This document shows positions 52,056 through 61,726 of a stretch of 64,000 nt of DNA, piece after piece. The notes under the pieces were generated by a model. That model saw only the letters and a list, made by a program, of their open reading frames with translations, ran no database searches and was not told the DNA's origin. Within the stretch, counting starts at the first letter, position 1; every line of letters begins with the position of its first letter. This stretch comes from Qipengyuania intermedia (GTDB lineage: Bacteria; Pseudomonadota; Alphaproteobacteria; Sphingomonadales; Sphingomonadaceae). Location of the stretch: positions 992,001 to 1,056,000 of the forward strand of contig NZ_JAIGNS010000001.1 in the NCBI RefSeq assembly GCF_019711615.1, read 5' to 3'. A program made the translations under genes and the position numbers.

Positions 52056-53905
52056 GCTAGCGCCCCTTGTTCGCGCTTTACGTGAACCATCAGTGCCGCG
52101 AGCGCCGACGGGGTAATTCCCGGAACACGGCCGGCCGCAGCGAGTGTGGCAGGCCTTGCATTACTTAGGCGCTCGACCATTTCGTTCGAAAGGCCGGGTA
52201 CCCCAGCATAAGCGAACGCGTCGGGGATTTTTAGATGCTCACCCGCGCTCAGTTCGCGTAGTTCGGCGTCCTGGCGGTCGAGATATGGGGCATAGAATGC
52301 ATCTTCGGCGAGCTCGACGGCAAGGGCGTCCTTATGATCCAATCGTTCCAGGTGGTCAGCAATGTCGGCAAGGGACACGTGTCCCCCACGCAGCCAATCC
52401 CGTGCGCTGCGAGGCCCAGCATCTTGCTTCACTTTATGACCGGATTGGTGGAGCGTTTTCCCGGCGATCGGTTGAGACAACAGGTCATCTATAGCTTCGC
52501 GTCGCTTTTCGCGGGCCTCGAACCAAACCTTGCGGTCCTTGCCGATGATCCCTGCGATCAGCCCCAATGGTGTCAGCCGTGTGTCGGCATTGGCCGCCCG
52601 AAGCCGCAATCGATACTCTGCCCGCGAGGTCAGCATGCGATAAGGTTCAGTAACGCCCTGCAATGTCAGGTCGTCGATCATCACCGCCATATAGGAGTTT
52701 GCACGATTTAGCTCGACCGGCTCCTTCGAAAGCACTTTCGCAGCCGCATTCATCCCGGCAATGAGTCCCTGTGCCGCAGCCTCTTCATAGCCCGTGGTCC
52801 CATTGATCTGTCCTGCACAATAAAGGCCCGGAACATCTCGAACCTCAAGCGTAGCTCGCAGCACCCTAGGGTCTATATGATCATATTCGACCGCGTAGCC
52901 CGGAACCTCCATCACCACTTTCTCAAGTCCCTCCATTGCCCTCAGCATGTCCAGCTGGACGTCGACCGGCAAAGAAGTGCTGATCCCGTTTGGATAGACG
53001 AGGTGAGTCGAAAGCCCCTCGGGTTCGAGGAAGATTTGATGTCCGTCACGATCACCGAAGCGATGGATTTTGTCCTCGATTGACGGGCAATATCGAGGTC
53101 CTGCGGCACCGATTGCTCCCGAAAACAACGGAGAGCGATCGAGGTTCGCTCTGATTATGTCATGCGATTGCCCATTGGTTCGGCTGATGGCGCAGTAGAC
53201 CTGAGGATTCACCCGCCGCTCGCTCAAAGACGACATCGTCCAGCTGTCACCATCCGAGGGCTGCTCTTCCAGCTTCGCCCAATCGATAGTACGCCCGTCA
53301 AGCCGGGGCGGCGTACCCGTCTTGAGACGCGCCATCGGAAGGTCTGCGTCGCGCAATTGCTGGGCGAGCCGTTGCGCTGCGTTCTCCCCGATGCGCCCGC
53401 CGGTGAAACGTTCTTCACCGCGAAACAGCGTTCCACCCAGGAATGTCCCGGTACAGAGAACGACCGCGCCACCTTGGATAGCCTGACCATCGGCAAGTTC
53501 GATCCCTTCAACCTTACCGCCCAAAAGTCTTAGTGCGGCAGCCTCGCCCTCAATCAATGTCAAATTCGGATAGTTGCTGACCACGCTCTGCACGGCCCGA
53601 TGGAACAGCGCCCGATCGGCCTGCACCCGCGGCCCCCAAACTGCGCTACCCTTAGAGCGATTGAGCATCCGGTAGTGAATGGCTGCAGCGTCGGCAGCAC
53701 GTCCGAGCACTCCATCCAGTGCGTCCACCTCACGAACAAGGTGGCCTTTACCCAAGCCGCCGATGGCCGGGTTGCAACTCATCGCTCCGATCTTTGACAG
53801 GTCAAAGCTTACGAGGGCTGTGCGCGCACCCATGCGCGCCGAAGCACAAGCGGCCTCCACGCCGGCGTGGCCGCCGCCGATAACGATAATGTCGAAGCTT
53901 TGCAT
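52052..53905 (-). CDS. mnmG: tRNA uridine-5-carboxymethylaminomethyl modification enzyme MnmG (GidA)
   Basis: A 617-residue FAD enzyme that works with MnmE to add the (carboxymethyl)aminomethyl group to U34 of tRNAs. [20 protein letters not shown] at the N-terminus is the dinucleotide-binding motif, [26 protein letters not shown] near 40-65 and GTFLGGTLF near 152 are signature blocks. MGPAQY is not expected; the family's C-terminal helical domain ([19 protein letters not shown]) is present. It overlaps rsmG by four bases. Confidence 0.95.
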   Translation of the reverse strand: MQSFDIIVIGGGHAGVEAACASARMGARTALVSFDLSKIGAMSCNPAIGGLGKGHLVREVDALDGVLGRAADAAAIHYRMLNRSKGSAVWGPRVQADRALFHRAVQSVVSNYPNLTLIEGEAAALRLLGGKVEGIELADGQAIQGGAVVLCTGTFLGGTLFRGEERFTGGRIGENAAQRLAQQLRDADLPMARLKTGTPPRLDGRTIDWAKLEEQPSDGDSWTMSSLSERRVNPQVYCAISRTNGQSHDIIRANLDRSPLFSGAIGAAGPRYCPSIEDKIHRFGDRDGHQIFLEPEGLSTHLVYPNGISTSLPVDVQLDMLRAMEGLEKVVMEVPGYAVEYDHIDPRVLRATLEVRDVPGLYCAGQINGTTGYEEAAAQGLIAGMNAAAKVLSKEPVELNRANSYMAVMIDDLTLQGVTEPYRMLTSRAEYRLRLRAANADTRLTPLGLIAGIIGKDRKVWFEAREKRREAIDDLLSQPIAGKTLHQSGHKVKQDAGPRSARDWLRGGHVSLADIADHLERLDHKDALAVELAEDAFYAPYLDRQDAELRELSAGEHLKIPDAFAYAGVPGLSNEMVERLSNARPATLAAAGRVPGITPSALAALMVHVKREQGALA

Positions 53906-53950
53906 GTGTTCGCCGATAAATGGGTTTTGTTATCGGGTCAAAGCCCGTCG

Positions 53951-53966
53951 TGTTCCACGTGGAACA
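53951..53966. promoter_or_regulatory. parS site 3 (ParB binding)
   Basis: TGTTCCACGTGGAACA is a perfect palindrome and a 15/16 match to the parS consensus. It sits in the short mnmE-mnmG gap. Confidence 0.88.
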
Positions 53967-53969
53967 ATC

Positions 53970-55244
53970 CTACTTTCCGATGCAGAAGCGGCCGAAAAGG
54001 GCATCGAGCACCTCCTCCGTAGATTGACGACCAAGCAGACGGTCGAACGCCCGCCTTGCCAGCCGTAGCCGCTCCCCCGTTATAAGAAGGTCTCCTTCCG
54101 GAATGATCTCCTGGAGCGCAGACACTGCCTCGGCCAGCGCTTGCGATTGGCGAAGGTTGAAAGCCGCCTCACCGGGCTTCGGGATCAATTTCTTCGCCCT
54201 CCCGACCAATTCCTCGACAAGTTCATCGAGCCCTGTTCCATCGAGAGCGGATACCGCATGGCTGGCGCCGGGCTTAATCGCGACGCCGAGGTCCGCTTTG
54301 GATGAAACCTCTACGCAGCCCACAGGCCCCTCGCCTTCGGCCCCAAGCCAAAGGACGATGTCGGCCCTTTCCAATTCCCTGCGCGCACGATCGATGCCGA
54401 TCGCCTCGATCTCGGCAGCGCCTTCGTCCCTTAGGCCGGCCGTATCGATGAGGACGAACGGCACGCCACCGAATGCTATCGGTCGCTCGATGACATCGCG
54501 CGTGGTTCCCGCCTCGTCGGCCACGATGGCCGCGCCCTCATCCAGTAAGGCGTTGAAGAGAGAAGATTTGCCTGCGTTCGGCGGCCCCGCCAATACAACC
54601 CTGACCCCGTCCCGCAGGCGCTCGGCGCGCGGAACGCTCAACGCCTTCTCAATTTCGCCGATAATCTCGGTGAGCCCGGACTCGAAAGCCTCTGGAAGCC
54701 CCTCGACATCGTCTTCATCTGAGAAGTCGAGCGCCGCTTCCACGAAGGCAGACAGCGTCAACACCCTGCTGCGCCAACCATCGACCTTGGCGGAAAGCAC
54801 GCCGCCCGCAGAGGCCTGCGCCGCTATCCTTTGGAGCTCGGTTTCCGCAGACAAGAGATCGGCAAGGCCCTCGGCCTCCGCTAGATCCATCACGCCATTT
54901 GCAAACGCGCGACGCGTAAACTCGCCCGGCTCCGCGCGGCGCAAGCCGTCCAAGGCCTCCAGGGCCTTCTCGACTGCCGCGATCACTGCCCTGCCCCCGT
55001 GGCAGTGTATCTCCACAAGGTCCTCGCCTGTGGCTGTCTTCGGGCCATCGAACCGAAGCACAAGCGCCCGGTCCACAACCTCACCGGATGCGTCCCTGAT
55101 CGAGCGCAGTGCCGCTCGCCGTGCTTCGGGAAGTGCGCCCGAAACAGATTCGAGAGCGCTTTTCGCCCTGCTTCCGCTGATCCTGATCACCCCGATTGCA
55201 GCTGGGGGCGACCCGCTCGAAAGAGCGAAGATCGTATCACTCAT
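53970..55244 (-). CDS. mnmE: tRNA modification GTPase MnmE
   Basis: A 424-residue GTPase partner of MnmG. The N-terminal tetrahydrofolate-binding domain precedes the helical domain and an inserted G domain with G1 GPPNAGKSSL (about 219), G2 GTTRD and G3 DTAGLRDEG. The usual G4 NKxD reads SSKADL, with Ser for Asn. The C-terminal FCIGK matches the Cys-containing CIGK signature of active MnmE. It is followed by mnmG after 64 bases containing a parS. Confidence 0.95.
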   Translation of the reverse strand: MSDTIFALSSGSPPAAIGVIRISGSRAKSALESVSGALPEARRAALRSIRDASGEVVDRALVLRFDGPKTATGEDLVEIHCHGGRAVIAAVEKALEALDGLRRAEPGEFTRRAFANGVMDLAEAEGLADLLSAETELQRIAAQASAGGVLSAKVDGWRSRVLTLSAFVEAALDFSDEDDVEGLPEAFESGLTEIIGEIEKALSVPRAERLRDGVRVVLAGPPNAGKSSLFNALLDEGAAIVADEAGTTRDVIERPIAFGGVPFVLIDTAGLRDEGAAEIEAIGIDRARRELERADIVLWLGAEGEGPVGCVEVSSKADLGVAIKPGASHAVSALDGTGLDELVEELVGRAKKLIPKPGEAAFNLRQSQALAEAVSALQEIIPEGDLLITGERLRLARRAFDRLLGRQSTEEVLDALFGRFCIGK

Positions 55245-55259
55245 GACAAAACGGCGAGC

Positions 55260-55523
55260 CTAGTCGTCGGAGGACTTGTCGGATTTCGATGTGCTGCGCG
55301 CCGCGTTAGCGCCTTCCATGAAACTCTGAAACAGCTTGAATCCAGCCTGGCCCATGGGTGCGAGCTGGCGCGCGTACTCCTGGAGCTGGTCCGGGCTCGA
55401 CACGCCCTTCATCGCCTTCGACATCATATCGACATAGACGGCGTTCGCCTTGCCGACATCCGGCAAGCCCATAAAGGTCCGCGCCTCCTCCGGCGTACAA
55501 TCTATTTCGATATGGACCTTCAT
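55260..55523 (-). CDS. DUF6489 family protein
   Basis: An 87-residue protein beginning KVHIEIDCTPEEARTFMGLPDVGKANAVYVDMMSKAM. A beta-strand is followed by helices and a Ser/Lys/Asp tail. The DUF6489 family is common in alphaproteobacteria, function unknown. The ATG at 55523 follows GGAGGAA, a strong ribosome binding site. mnmE follows 15 bases later. Confidence 0.85.
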   Translation of the reverse strand: MKVHIEIDCTPEEARTFMGLPDVGKANAVYVDMMSKAMKGVSSPDQLQEYARQLAPMGQAGFKLFQSFMEGANAARSTSKSDKSSDD

Positions 55524-55633
55524 CGCGTTTCCTCCGTTGAACTCCAGAAGACCTCTGGGTCTTTTGTTATCTGGGTTTGCCAGCCCCGCAGCGCAAGCGC
55601 TAGGCCTGCAAACGATAAAGGGAGAATACACGC

Positions 55634-56329
55634 ATGAGCGAAATGGTCACCATCTCCACTCTCGACGGAGAGAACACCTTCAACGCCTACGTGGCCCGCC
55701 CTGCCGGAGAGGCGAAGGCGGCGATCGTGGTCATCCAGGAAATCTTCGGGATCAACGCAGGCATCCGGCGCAAGTGCGACAAGCTGGCGGAAGATGGTTA
55801 CCTCGCGGTGGCTCCCGACCTTTTCTGGCAATTCGAGGACGGGATCGAACTCGATCCGGATATCGAACCGGAAATGAACAAGGCCTTGGATTTGTTCGGT
55901 AAGTTCGATCAGGATCAGGGCGTCAGGGATATCGAGGCGGCGATCAAGTACGCTCGCGCCGAAGGCTGCTCCAAGGTTGGCGCAGTCGGGTACTGCCTTG
56001 GCGGACGCCTCGCCTACATGACCGCCGCACGCACGGACAGTGATGCCACCGTCGGATATTATGCCGTCGGCATCGACAACCTCCTCGACGAGAAGCACGC
56101 CATCGCAAATCCCCTCATGCTGCATATCCCCACAGAGGACGGCTTCGTGGACAAGGATACGCAGGCAGCGATGCATGCCGGCCTCGACGACCACCCCAAG
56201 GTAACGCTCCACGACTACGAAGGCCTGGATCATGGATTTGCGACCGAATTCGGCAATCGCCGCAGCGAGGAAGCAGCAAATCTCGCCGATAGCCGCACGA
56301 GCGAGTTTTTCGCGAAACACCTGGCCTGA
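55634..56329 (+). CDS. Dienelactone hydrolase family protein
   Basis: A 231-residue alpha/beta hydrolase. The nucleophile elbow GYCLGGRL (Cys about 122) uses the Cys found in true dienelactone hydrolases. A catalytic His is in LDHGFA near 197, with the Asp near 175. The family cleaves dienelactone in chloroaromatic degradation, but most homologues act on unknown lactones or esters. It is first in a rightward three-gene group with the GltS-like and SnoaL-like genes. Confidence 0.9.
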   Translation: MSEMVTISTLDGENTFNAYVARPAGEAKAAIVVIQEIFGINAGIRRKCDKLAEDGYLAVAPDLFWQFEDGIELDPDIEPEMNKALDLFGKFDQDQGVRDIEAAIKYARAEGCSKVGAVGYCLGGRLAYMTAARTDSDATVGYYAVGIDNLLDEKHAIANPLMLHIPTEDGFVDKDTQAAMHAGLDDHPKVTLHDYEGLDHGFATEFGNRRSEEAANLADSRTSEFFAKHLA

Positions 56330-56343
56330 AGGCGTCGGTCCCG

Positions 56344-57933
56344 ATGGATAAGCTCCCTTTCCGGTACATTATCCCCGTCCTCCTTTACGCTTTGGTGGCG
56401 ATTGCCGGACTGTGGGAACCGGCGAGGTGGTCCCTGTGGATCCTCGTACCCGCTCTGCTGGTCGCAGTTTGGGATTTCTCGCAGGAAAAACATACGCTTA
56501 GGAGAAATTATCCGCTGATTGCCCGGATCCGGTGGATCATGGAGGATCTGCGTCCCTTCGCTCAATCCTATGTCGTCGAAGGGGATCTCGAAGGCAGGCC
56601 CTTCAGCCACCAGGCTCGCGCACTCGTTTACGCAAGGGCAAAGGGCGATCTGGATTCCCATCCCATGGGTACCGAACTGGATGTGTACTCCGACGAGTAT
56701 GAATGGGTCGGGCATTCGATCGCCCCGTCCTCCGCAGCGCCCGAAGAGTGGCGCGTCACGGTCGGCGAGAAAACTTGCGCCAAACCGTACTCGTCGTCCC
56801 TGCTCAATATTTCGGCGATGAGCTTCGGCTCGCTGTCCGGTCGTGCGATCGAAGCTCTCAACGCCGGCGCAAAGGAAGGAAACTTTGCGCACAACACCGG
56901 CGAAGGCTCGATCAGCAAATACCACCGCAAGCCCGGCGGCGACCTGATCTGGGAGCTTGGCAGCGGGTATTTCGGCGCCAGGGCGAAGGACGGCCGTTTC
57001 GATCCCGACCAGTTCAAGGAGAATGCTAGCTCCGACCAGGTCAAGATGATCGAGCTGAAACTAAGCCAGGGTGCAAAGCCGGGTCATGGGGGCGTCTTGC
57101 CCGGAGCTAAAGTGACCAAGGAAATTGCCGAAGCTCGCGGTGTGCCGGTGGGCGAGACCGTAACCTCCCCGGCAGCACATCCGGAATTCGCCACGCCTAT
57201 CGAAATGCTCGAGTTCGTCACGAGACTGCGCGAATTGTCGGGCGGAATACCTGTCGGCATCAAGCTTTGCGTGGGCCTCCCGCACGAGATCTTCGCCGTT
57301 GGAAAGGCGATGCTCGAAACGGGGATGCACCCCGATTTCATCACCGTAGATGGCGCGGAAGGCGGGACCGGGGCCGCGCCGCTCGAACTGTCGAATTCGG
57401 TCGGAATGCCGCTGCGCGAAGGCCAGATTTTCGTACGGAACATGCTGGTGGGCACCGGCCTGCGCGACAAGGTCAAAATTGCTACGTCCGGCAAGATCCA
57501 TTCGGGCGCGCAAATGGCCAAGAGCTTCGCCCTCGGTGCCGACTGGTGCAATGCGGCGCGGCCTTTCATGTTCTCGCTCGGCTGCGTGCAGTCGATGAAT
57601 TGTCACAAGGGCACCTGCCCTACGGGCATCGCGACACAGGAAGAGTGGCGTCAGCGTGGCCTGATTGTCGAAGACAAGGCCCCGCGCGTAGCCCGCTTCC
57701 AGCGGCAGACCCTGCATTCCTTGCGCGAGATCACGATCGCCATGGGGCTCGATAACCCGTGGGACATGAAACCGCTTGATATGCGCGAGCGGATCAATGG
57801 GGCGCGATCCGATGCCTTCGACAAGATATACTATTTTGCCGAAGCGGGCGTGCTGCTCGACAAGCCCTCCTCCACTCCCCTCGCCCGCCATTGGGAGGCG
57901 GCGAGAGCCGACAGTTTCCGGAGGCACGCATGA
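56344..57933 (+). CDS. FMN-binding glutamate synthase family protein
   Basis: A 529-residue protein. Two hydrophobic helices (about 5-45) anchor it to the membrane, followed by the FMN/GltS TIM barrel: NISAMSFGSLSGRAIEALNAGAKEG near 155, GQGAKPGHGGVLPG-type loop LSQGAKPGHGGVLPGAKV near 239, VDGAEGGTGAAPLE near 336, and the cluster-type Cys residues in CVQSMNCHKGTCPTGIA near 416. It resembles the synthase domain of GltB without glutaminase, so nitrogen or redox chemistry with a Fe-S cluster is likely; the reaction is unproven. Confidence 0.88.
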   Translation: MDKLPFRYIIPVLLYALVAIAGLWEPARWSLWILVPALLVAVWDFSQEKHTLRRNYPLIARIRWIMEDLRPFAQSYVVEGDLEGRPFSHQARALVYARAKGDLDSHPMGTELDVYSDEYEWVGHSIAPSSAAPEEWRVTVGEKTCAKPYSSSLLNISAMSFGSLSGRAIEALNAGAKEGNFAHNTGEGSISKYHRKPGGDLIWELGSGYFGARAKDGRFDPDQFKENASSDQVKMIELKLSQGAKPGHGGVLPGAKVTKEIAEARGVPVGETVTSPAAHPEFATPIEMLEFVTRLRELSGGIPVGIKLCVGLPHEIFAVGKAMLETGMHPDFITVDGAEGGTGAAPLELSNSVGMPLREGQIFVRNMLVGTGLRDKVKIATSGKIHSGAQMAKSFALGADWCNAARPFMFSLGCVQSMNCHKGTCPTGIATQEEWRQRGLIVEDKAPRVARFQRQTLHSLREITIAMGLDNPWDMKPLDMRERINGARSDAFDKIYYFAEAGVLLDKPSSTPLARHWEAARADSFRRHA

Positions 57934-58328
57934 GCGCCAAGATCGGTTTGAAGCGATGGCATGAGGTAATCGATGCCGGGTCGCAGCCGGAGGACCTCGC
58001 CGCAATCATCCGGGAAGATGCCCGGTTCCACTCACCCGTGGTGCATACGCCGCAAGAGGGCCGGGATCTGGTGGTCGGTTACCTCTCCGCTGCAGGCAAG
58101 ACCCTTGGAAACGACAGTTTCACCTATGTCCGCGAACTCGTGGACGGCCCCCACGCCATGCTGGAATTCACTACGGAAATGGGCGGGATACACGTCAACG
58201 GGATCGACCTGATCGAATTCGACGACGCCGGTATGATCGTGGATTTCAAGGTGATGGTGAGACCGCTGAAGGCAGTAAACAAGGTCTGGGAAGAAATGGC
58301 AGCCATGCTGCAAAAGCAGGCGAGCTGA
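57930..58328 (+). CDS. Nuclear transport factor 2 (SnoaL-like) family protein
   Basis: A 132-residue NTF2-fold protein: HEVIDAGSQPEDLAAIIREDARFHSPVVHTPQEGRDLVVGYLSA and VRELVDGPHAMLEFTTEMGGIHVNGIDLIEFDDAGMIVDFKVMVRPLKAV. The cone-shaped fold binds small hydrophobic ligands and is found in isomerases and hydrolases; no specific activity is evident. The ATG overlaps the previous stop by four bases, with GGAGG upstream. Confidence 0.87.
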   Translation: MSAKIGLKRWHEVIDAGSQPEDLAAIIREDARFHSPVVHTPQEGRDLVVGYLSAAGKTLGNDSFTYVRELVDGPHAMLEFTTEMGGIHVNGIDLIEFDDAGMIVDFKVMVRPLKAVNKVWEEMAAMLQKQAS

Positions 58329-58356
58329 CCTACTGACCAGCTCTCTCGGGCAAGGT

Positions 58357-58746
58357 TTATTTTCCCAGGAAATCATCCACCAGCGCGAAGATCTCCCGGC
58401 CGCCGGGCTTGGGCGCCAGTTTGCGCCTCAATTCCTCAATGGCCGGCTCAGCCGAAAAAGAAATCAGGTGCTTCATTTCCCAATCGGGAAACCAGCGCTC
58501 GTCTGCCGCACTGCGGTGCAGGACCTCGATAGTGTGATGCCTCGGATCCGCTTCCAGGTCTTCCAGCAAGGCTTGGAGCGCCAATGCCGGTCCTTCGATC
58601 ATCTGTAAGAAGCGGTCCGCATCGTACAGCAGAAAGCCTGTCACCGCACGCTTGGGATTGTTGCGCGCCGAAACCTCCACGATCTCGAACACGTCGGGCG
58701 TGTCGGTGCCTTTGGCGGCGATGCTGCTGTAGACGATCCGATCCAC
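58357..58746 (-). CDS. BLUF domain blue-light photoreceptor (stand-alone)
   Basis: A 129-residue protein that is almost only a BLUF domain, which binds FAD and shifts its hydrogen-bond network under blue light. The photocycle residues align with AppA at exact spacing: Tyr6 (AppA Y21), Asn30 (N45), Gln48 (Q63), Trp89 (W104) and Met91 (M106). All are intact, so photoactivity is expected. The short helical C-terminus has no output domain. The start is a GTG with no clear ribosome binding site. The gene lies 43 bases downstream of rho and may be read from it. Output partner unknown. Confidence 0.93.
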   Translation of the reverse strand: MDRIVYSSIAAKGTDTPDVFEIVEVSARNNPKRAVTGFLLYDADRFLQMIEGPALALQALLEDLEADPRHHTIEVLHRSAADERWFPDWEMKHLISFSAEPAIEELRRKLAPKPGGREIFALVDDFLGK

Positions 58747-58757
58747 TGAAGTGCCGC

Positions 58758-58778
58758 ACGGCGGGGCGGGCCCGCCGT
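58758..58778 (-). terminator. Hairpin between rho and the BLUF gene
   Basis: ACGGCGGG (58758-58765) and CCCGCCGT (58771-58778) form a perfect 8-bp stem with a 5-base loop, in the 43-base gap between the rho stop and the BLUF start. No T run follows on the minus strand, so it could attenuate or punctuate, rather than strongly terminate. Confidence 0.4.
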
Positions 58779-58789
58779 ACCTCGTCCTC

Positions 58790-60055
58790 CTACTGGTTCA
58801 TATTGGCGAAGAAGTCTTCGTTGGTCTTGGAATCCTTCATCTTGTCGAGGAGGAATTCCATCGCATCGACCGTGCCCATCTGCATGAGGATACGGCGCAG
58901 GACCCACATCTTCGAAAGCTTGTCCTTCTCGACCAGCAGTTCTTCCTTGCGGGTACCGGACTTGCCGACGTCCAAAGCCGGGAAGATGCGCTTGTCGGCA
59001 ACCTTGCGGTCGAGGACGATTTCGCTGTTACCCGTGCCCTTGAATTCTTCGAAGATGACCTCGTCCATGCGGCTGCCGGTGTCGATCAGCGCGGTGGCGA
59101 TGATGGACAGCGAGCCACCTTCTTCGATGTTACGCGCAGCACCGAAGAAGCGCTTGGGGCGCTGGAGGGCATTGGCATCGACACCGCCGGTGAGCACCTT
59201 GCCCGAGCTGGGCACAACGGTGTTGTAGGCGCGGCCGAGACGGGTGATGGAGTCGAGCAGGATGACGACGTCGCGCTTGTGCTCGACGAGACGCTTCGCC
59301 TTCTCGATCACCATTTCGGCGACCTGGACGTGGCGGTTTGCGGGTTCGTCGAAGGTCGAGGAGATCACTTCACCCTTCACGCTGCGCTGCATGTCGGTGA
59401 CCTCTTCCGGACGCTCATCGACGAGCAGGACCAAGAGGAAGACTTCCGGATGGTTGTCGGTGATCGCCTTGGCGATATTCTGCAGCAGGACGGTCTTACC
59501 GGTACGCGGCGGAGCGACGATCAGCGCGCGCTGCCCCTTGCCCTGCGGCGAGATGATATCGATCACGCGCGCCGACTTGTCCTGGACCGTCGGATCGAGC
59601 GTATCGAGCGACAGCTTCTGTTCCGGATAAAGCGGGGTCAGGTTGTCGAAATTGGTGCGGTGGCGGACCTGGTCAGGATCTTCGAAATTGACGCTGGTCA
59701 GCTTCGTCAGCGCGAAATAGCGCTCGCCTTCCTTCGGCGCGCGGATTTCACCTTCGACCGTGTCACCGGTGCGCAGGCCCCATTTGCGGACCTGGTTCGG
59801 CGAGACGTAGATATCGTCGGGACCGGCGAGATAATTCGCTTCTGGGCTGCGCAGGAAGCCGAAGCCGTCCTGCAGCACTTCGATCGTGCCGATGCCCATG
59901 ATCTTTTCGTCGTATTCTTCATCTTCCGCCAGTTCGCGCAGAATGCAGAACATGAGGTCCTGACGGCGCATGGTGGAAGCGCCCTCGACGCCCAGTTCCT
60001 CGGCCATTGCCACGAGGTCTGCAGGCGCTTTTGCTTTCAAATCTTTGAGATGCAT
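58790..60055 (-). CDS. rho: Transcription termination factor Rho
   Basis: A 421-residue hexameric RNA helicase that ends transcription at Rho-dependent sites. The N-terminal [21 protein letters not shown] helix and the cold-shock-like RNA-binding domain ([22 protein letters not shown]) precede the RecA-like core with Walker [12 protein letters not shown] near 182. [18 protein letters not shown] follows. The Q loop and R loop regions ([30 protein letters not shown]) are conserved. The 163-bp 5' gap may hold its autoregulatory leader. hemJ and hemE lie upstream. Confidence 0.97.
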   Translation of the reverse strand: MHLKDLKAKAPADLVAMAEELGVEGASTMRRQDLMFCILRELAEDEEYDEKIMGIGTIEVLQDGFGFLRSPEANYLAGPDDIYVSPNQVRKWGLRTGDTVEGEIRAPKEGERYFALTKLTSVNFEDPDQVRHRTNFDNLTPLYPEQKLSLDTLDPTVQDKSARVIDIISPQGKGQRALIVAPPRTGKTVLLQNIAKAITDNHPEVFLLVLLVDERPEEVTDMQRSVKGEVISSTFDEPANRHVQVAEMVIEKAKRLVEHKRDVVILLDSITRLGRAYNTVVPSSGKVLTGGVDANALQRPKRFFGAARNIEEGGSLSIIATALIDTGSRMDEVIFEEFKGTGNSEIVLDRKVADKRIFPALDVGKSGTRKEELLVEKDKLSKMWVLRRILMQMGTVDAMEFLLDKMKDSKTNEDFFANMNQ

Positions 60056-60218
60056 GTGTTTTTACTCAGGTATGTGGAATAGCCGGCGGGTCGGTATGGG
60101 CTTGGAGAAAGCAGACCCGGCACCCTTTTGAATCGCGGGGGCCTATCGCCGGTTGGTGGAATGCAGATAAATGTCGCCCCGCCCGCCGTCAATCGGCAAA
60201 CGATGGTCGCGACCGGCG

Positions 60219-60662
60219 TCAGAACGGTTTGACGATCACCAGGACGACAATCACCGCAAGCAGGATGCCGGGCACTTCGCCGTACAGCCGCAACTGCTTT
60301 TCGCTCAGCGGGCGGTCCCCTTTCGACATGGCCTTCGACTTGGCGACCATGAATCCGTGAAAACCGGTCAGAAGCAGCACGAACAGCAGTTTCGCATGAA
60401 ACCAGCCTTGGTCGAAGGCACCGATGCTCATCGCAAGCGCGAGACCAAGGACCCAGACGACGATCAGGCTGGGCGTGAGGATGATCTTGCGCAGCAGGCC
60501 CATGCGCTTGGCCCAAGTCGCTTCCTCTTCGGATCCCGCCGCGGCCTCGTGGCAGTAAATCATCTGGCGCGGGAGCATGAACAGGCCGGCCATCCAGAAC
60601 ACCATGAAAATGATGTGGCCGGCCTTGAGCCAAAGATAGGTCATCGCAAGAATATCCTGCAT
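60219..60662 (-). CDS. hemJ: Protoporphyrinogen oxidase HemJ
   Basis: A 147-residue four-helix membrane protein of the HemJ/CopD-related family. MTYLWLKAGHIIFMVFWMAGLFMLPR is the N-terminal helix with the conserved His16; SLIVVWVLGLALAMSIGAF and AKLLFVLLLTGFHGF are further helices. It oxidises protoporphyrinogen IX in organisms lacking HemG/HemY. It lies directly downstream of hemE in the common alphaproteobacterial hemE-hemJ-rho order. Confidence 0.94.
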   Translation of the reverse strand: MQDILAMTYLWLKAGHIIFMVFWMAGLFMLPRQMIYCHEAAAGSEEEATWAKRMGLLRKIILTPSLIVVWVLGLALAMSIGAFDQGWFHAKLLFVLLLTGFHGFMVAKSKAMSKGDRPLSEKQLRLYGEVPGILLAVIVVLVIVKPF

Positions 60663-60693
60663 GCAGTCGATGTAGGGATCGCAGGCGGCTTCG

Positions 60694-61719
60694 TCACCCC
60701 TGCCAGCCCCTGACGGTGGCGATCAACCGCTCGACATGTGCGATCGGAGTGCGGCGATCGATGCCGTGTCCCAAGTTGAAGACGTGCGGGCGGTCCGAAA
60801 AAGCCTCGAGGATTGTCTCGATGCGCGTTTCGAGGGCCGGACTACCCGAAAGCAGCAGAAGCGGGTCCAGATTGCCCTGAACGGCCATTCCAGCTGGCAA
60901 TTCGCGCGCGACCCACACTGGATCGAGCGTTTCATCGACCCCTACGGCCTTCACACCGGTTTCGCGGGCATAGGCAGGGAGCTTTTCGCCAGCACCCTTC
61001 GGAAAGCCGATGATGGGCGTTTCGGGATGTCGCTCGGCCAGCGCCGTCACGATCTTAGCATTGGGAGCGATGACCCAGCGTTCGAATTCATCGGGCGCGA
61101 GACTGCCGGCCCAGCTGTCGAACAGCTGGACGGCTTCCGCCCCTGCCTCGATCTGGCCGGACAGATACTCGATCGTCTCATGGGCAATCGCATCGAGGAT
61201 CGCCTGCAATTTGCCCGGGTCGCGATAGGCCATGGCCCGCGCATCGTGCTGATCGCGGCTCCCCTCGCCGGCCACCATGTAGGTCGCGACGGTCCACGGA
61301 CTACCCGCAAAGCCGAGCATCGTGACATCTTGCGATAGACGCTTGCGGCAGAGCCGGACCGTCTCATAGATCGGGTTATAGCGGGAGCGGTCGGGATTCA
61401 ATCCGTCGAGATCGGCATCCACCAGTGGCGGGGAAAGCTTTGGGCCTTCGCCTGCGAGGAACTCGAGATGCTGGCCAAGCGCATGGGGCACGATCAGGAT
61501 ATCGGAGAACAGGATCGCTCCGTCGAAGCCGAACCGGTCGATCGGCTGCATCGTGATCTCGCAAGCCGCTTCGCTGTCGTAAGCCATTGCGAGGAACCCA
61601 CCCTTCTCGGCGCGCAATTCGCGATATTCGGGAAGGTACCGGCCAGCCTGGCGCATGAGCCAGAGCGGCACCTTGTCAGCGCGCTTACCGTTCAGAGTGT
61701 CGAGCAGAAGGCCGGGCAT
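60694..61719 (-). CDS. hemE: Uroporphyrinogen decarboxylase HemE
   Basis: A 341-residue TIM-barrel enzyme converting uroporphyrinogen III to coproporphyrinogen III. PLWLMRQAGRYLPEYRELRA near residue 17 is the substrate-binding signature, ILFSDILIVPHALG near 72, GFAGSPWTVATYMVAGEGSRD near 136 and the C-terminal FNLGHGIDRRTP. I chose the ATG at 61719 (MPGLLLDTLNGK). A TTG at 61734 would add five residues. Its upstream gap toward the divergent PPSR gene is the candidate replication origin. Confidence 0.96.
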   Translation of the reverse strand: MPGLLLDTLNGKRADKVPLWLMRQAGRYLPEYRELRAEKGGFLAMAYDSEAACEITMQPIDRFGFDGAILFSDILIVPHALGQHLEFLAGEGPKLSPPLVDADLDGLNPDRSRYNPIYETVRLCRKRLSQDVTMLGFAGSPWTVATYMVAGEGSRDQHDARAMAYRDPGKLQAILDAIAHETIEYLSGQIEAGAEAVQLFDSWAGSLAPDEFERWVIAPNAKIVTALAERHPETPIIGFPKGAGEKLPAYARETGVKAVGVDETLDPVWVARELPAGMAVQGNLDPLLLLSGSPALETRIETILEAFSDRPHVFNLGHGIDRRTPIAHVERLIATVRGWQG

Positions 61720-61726
61720 CGAGAGA

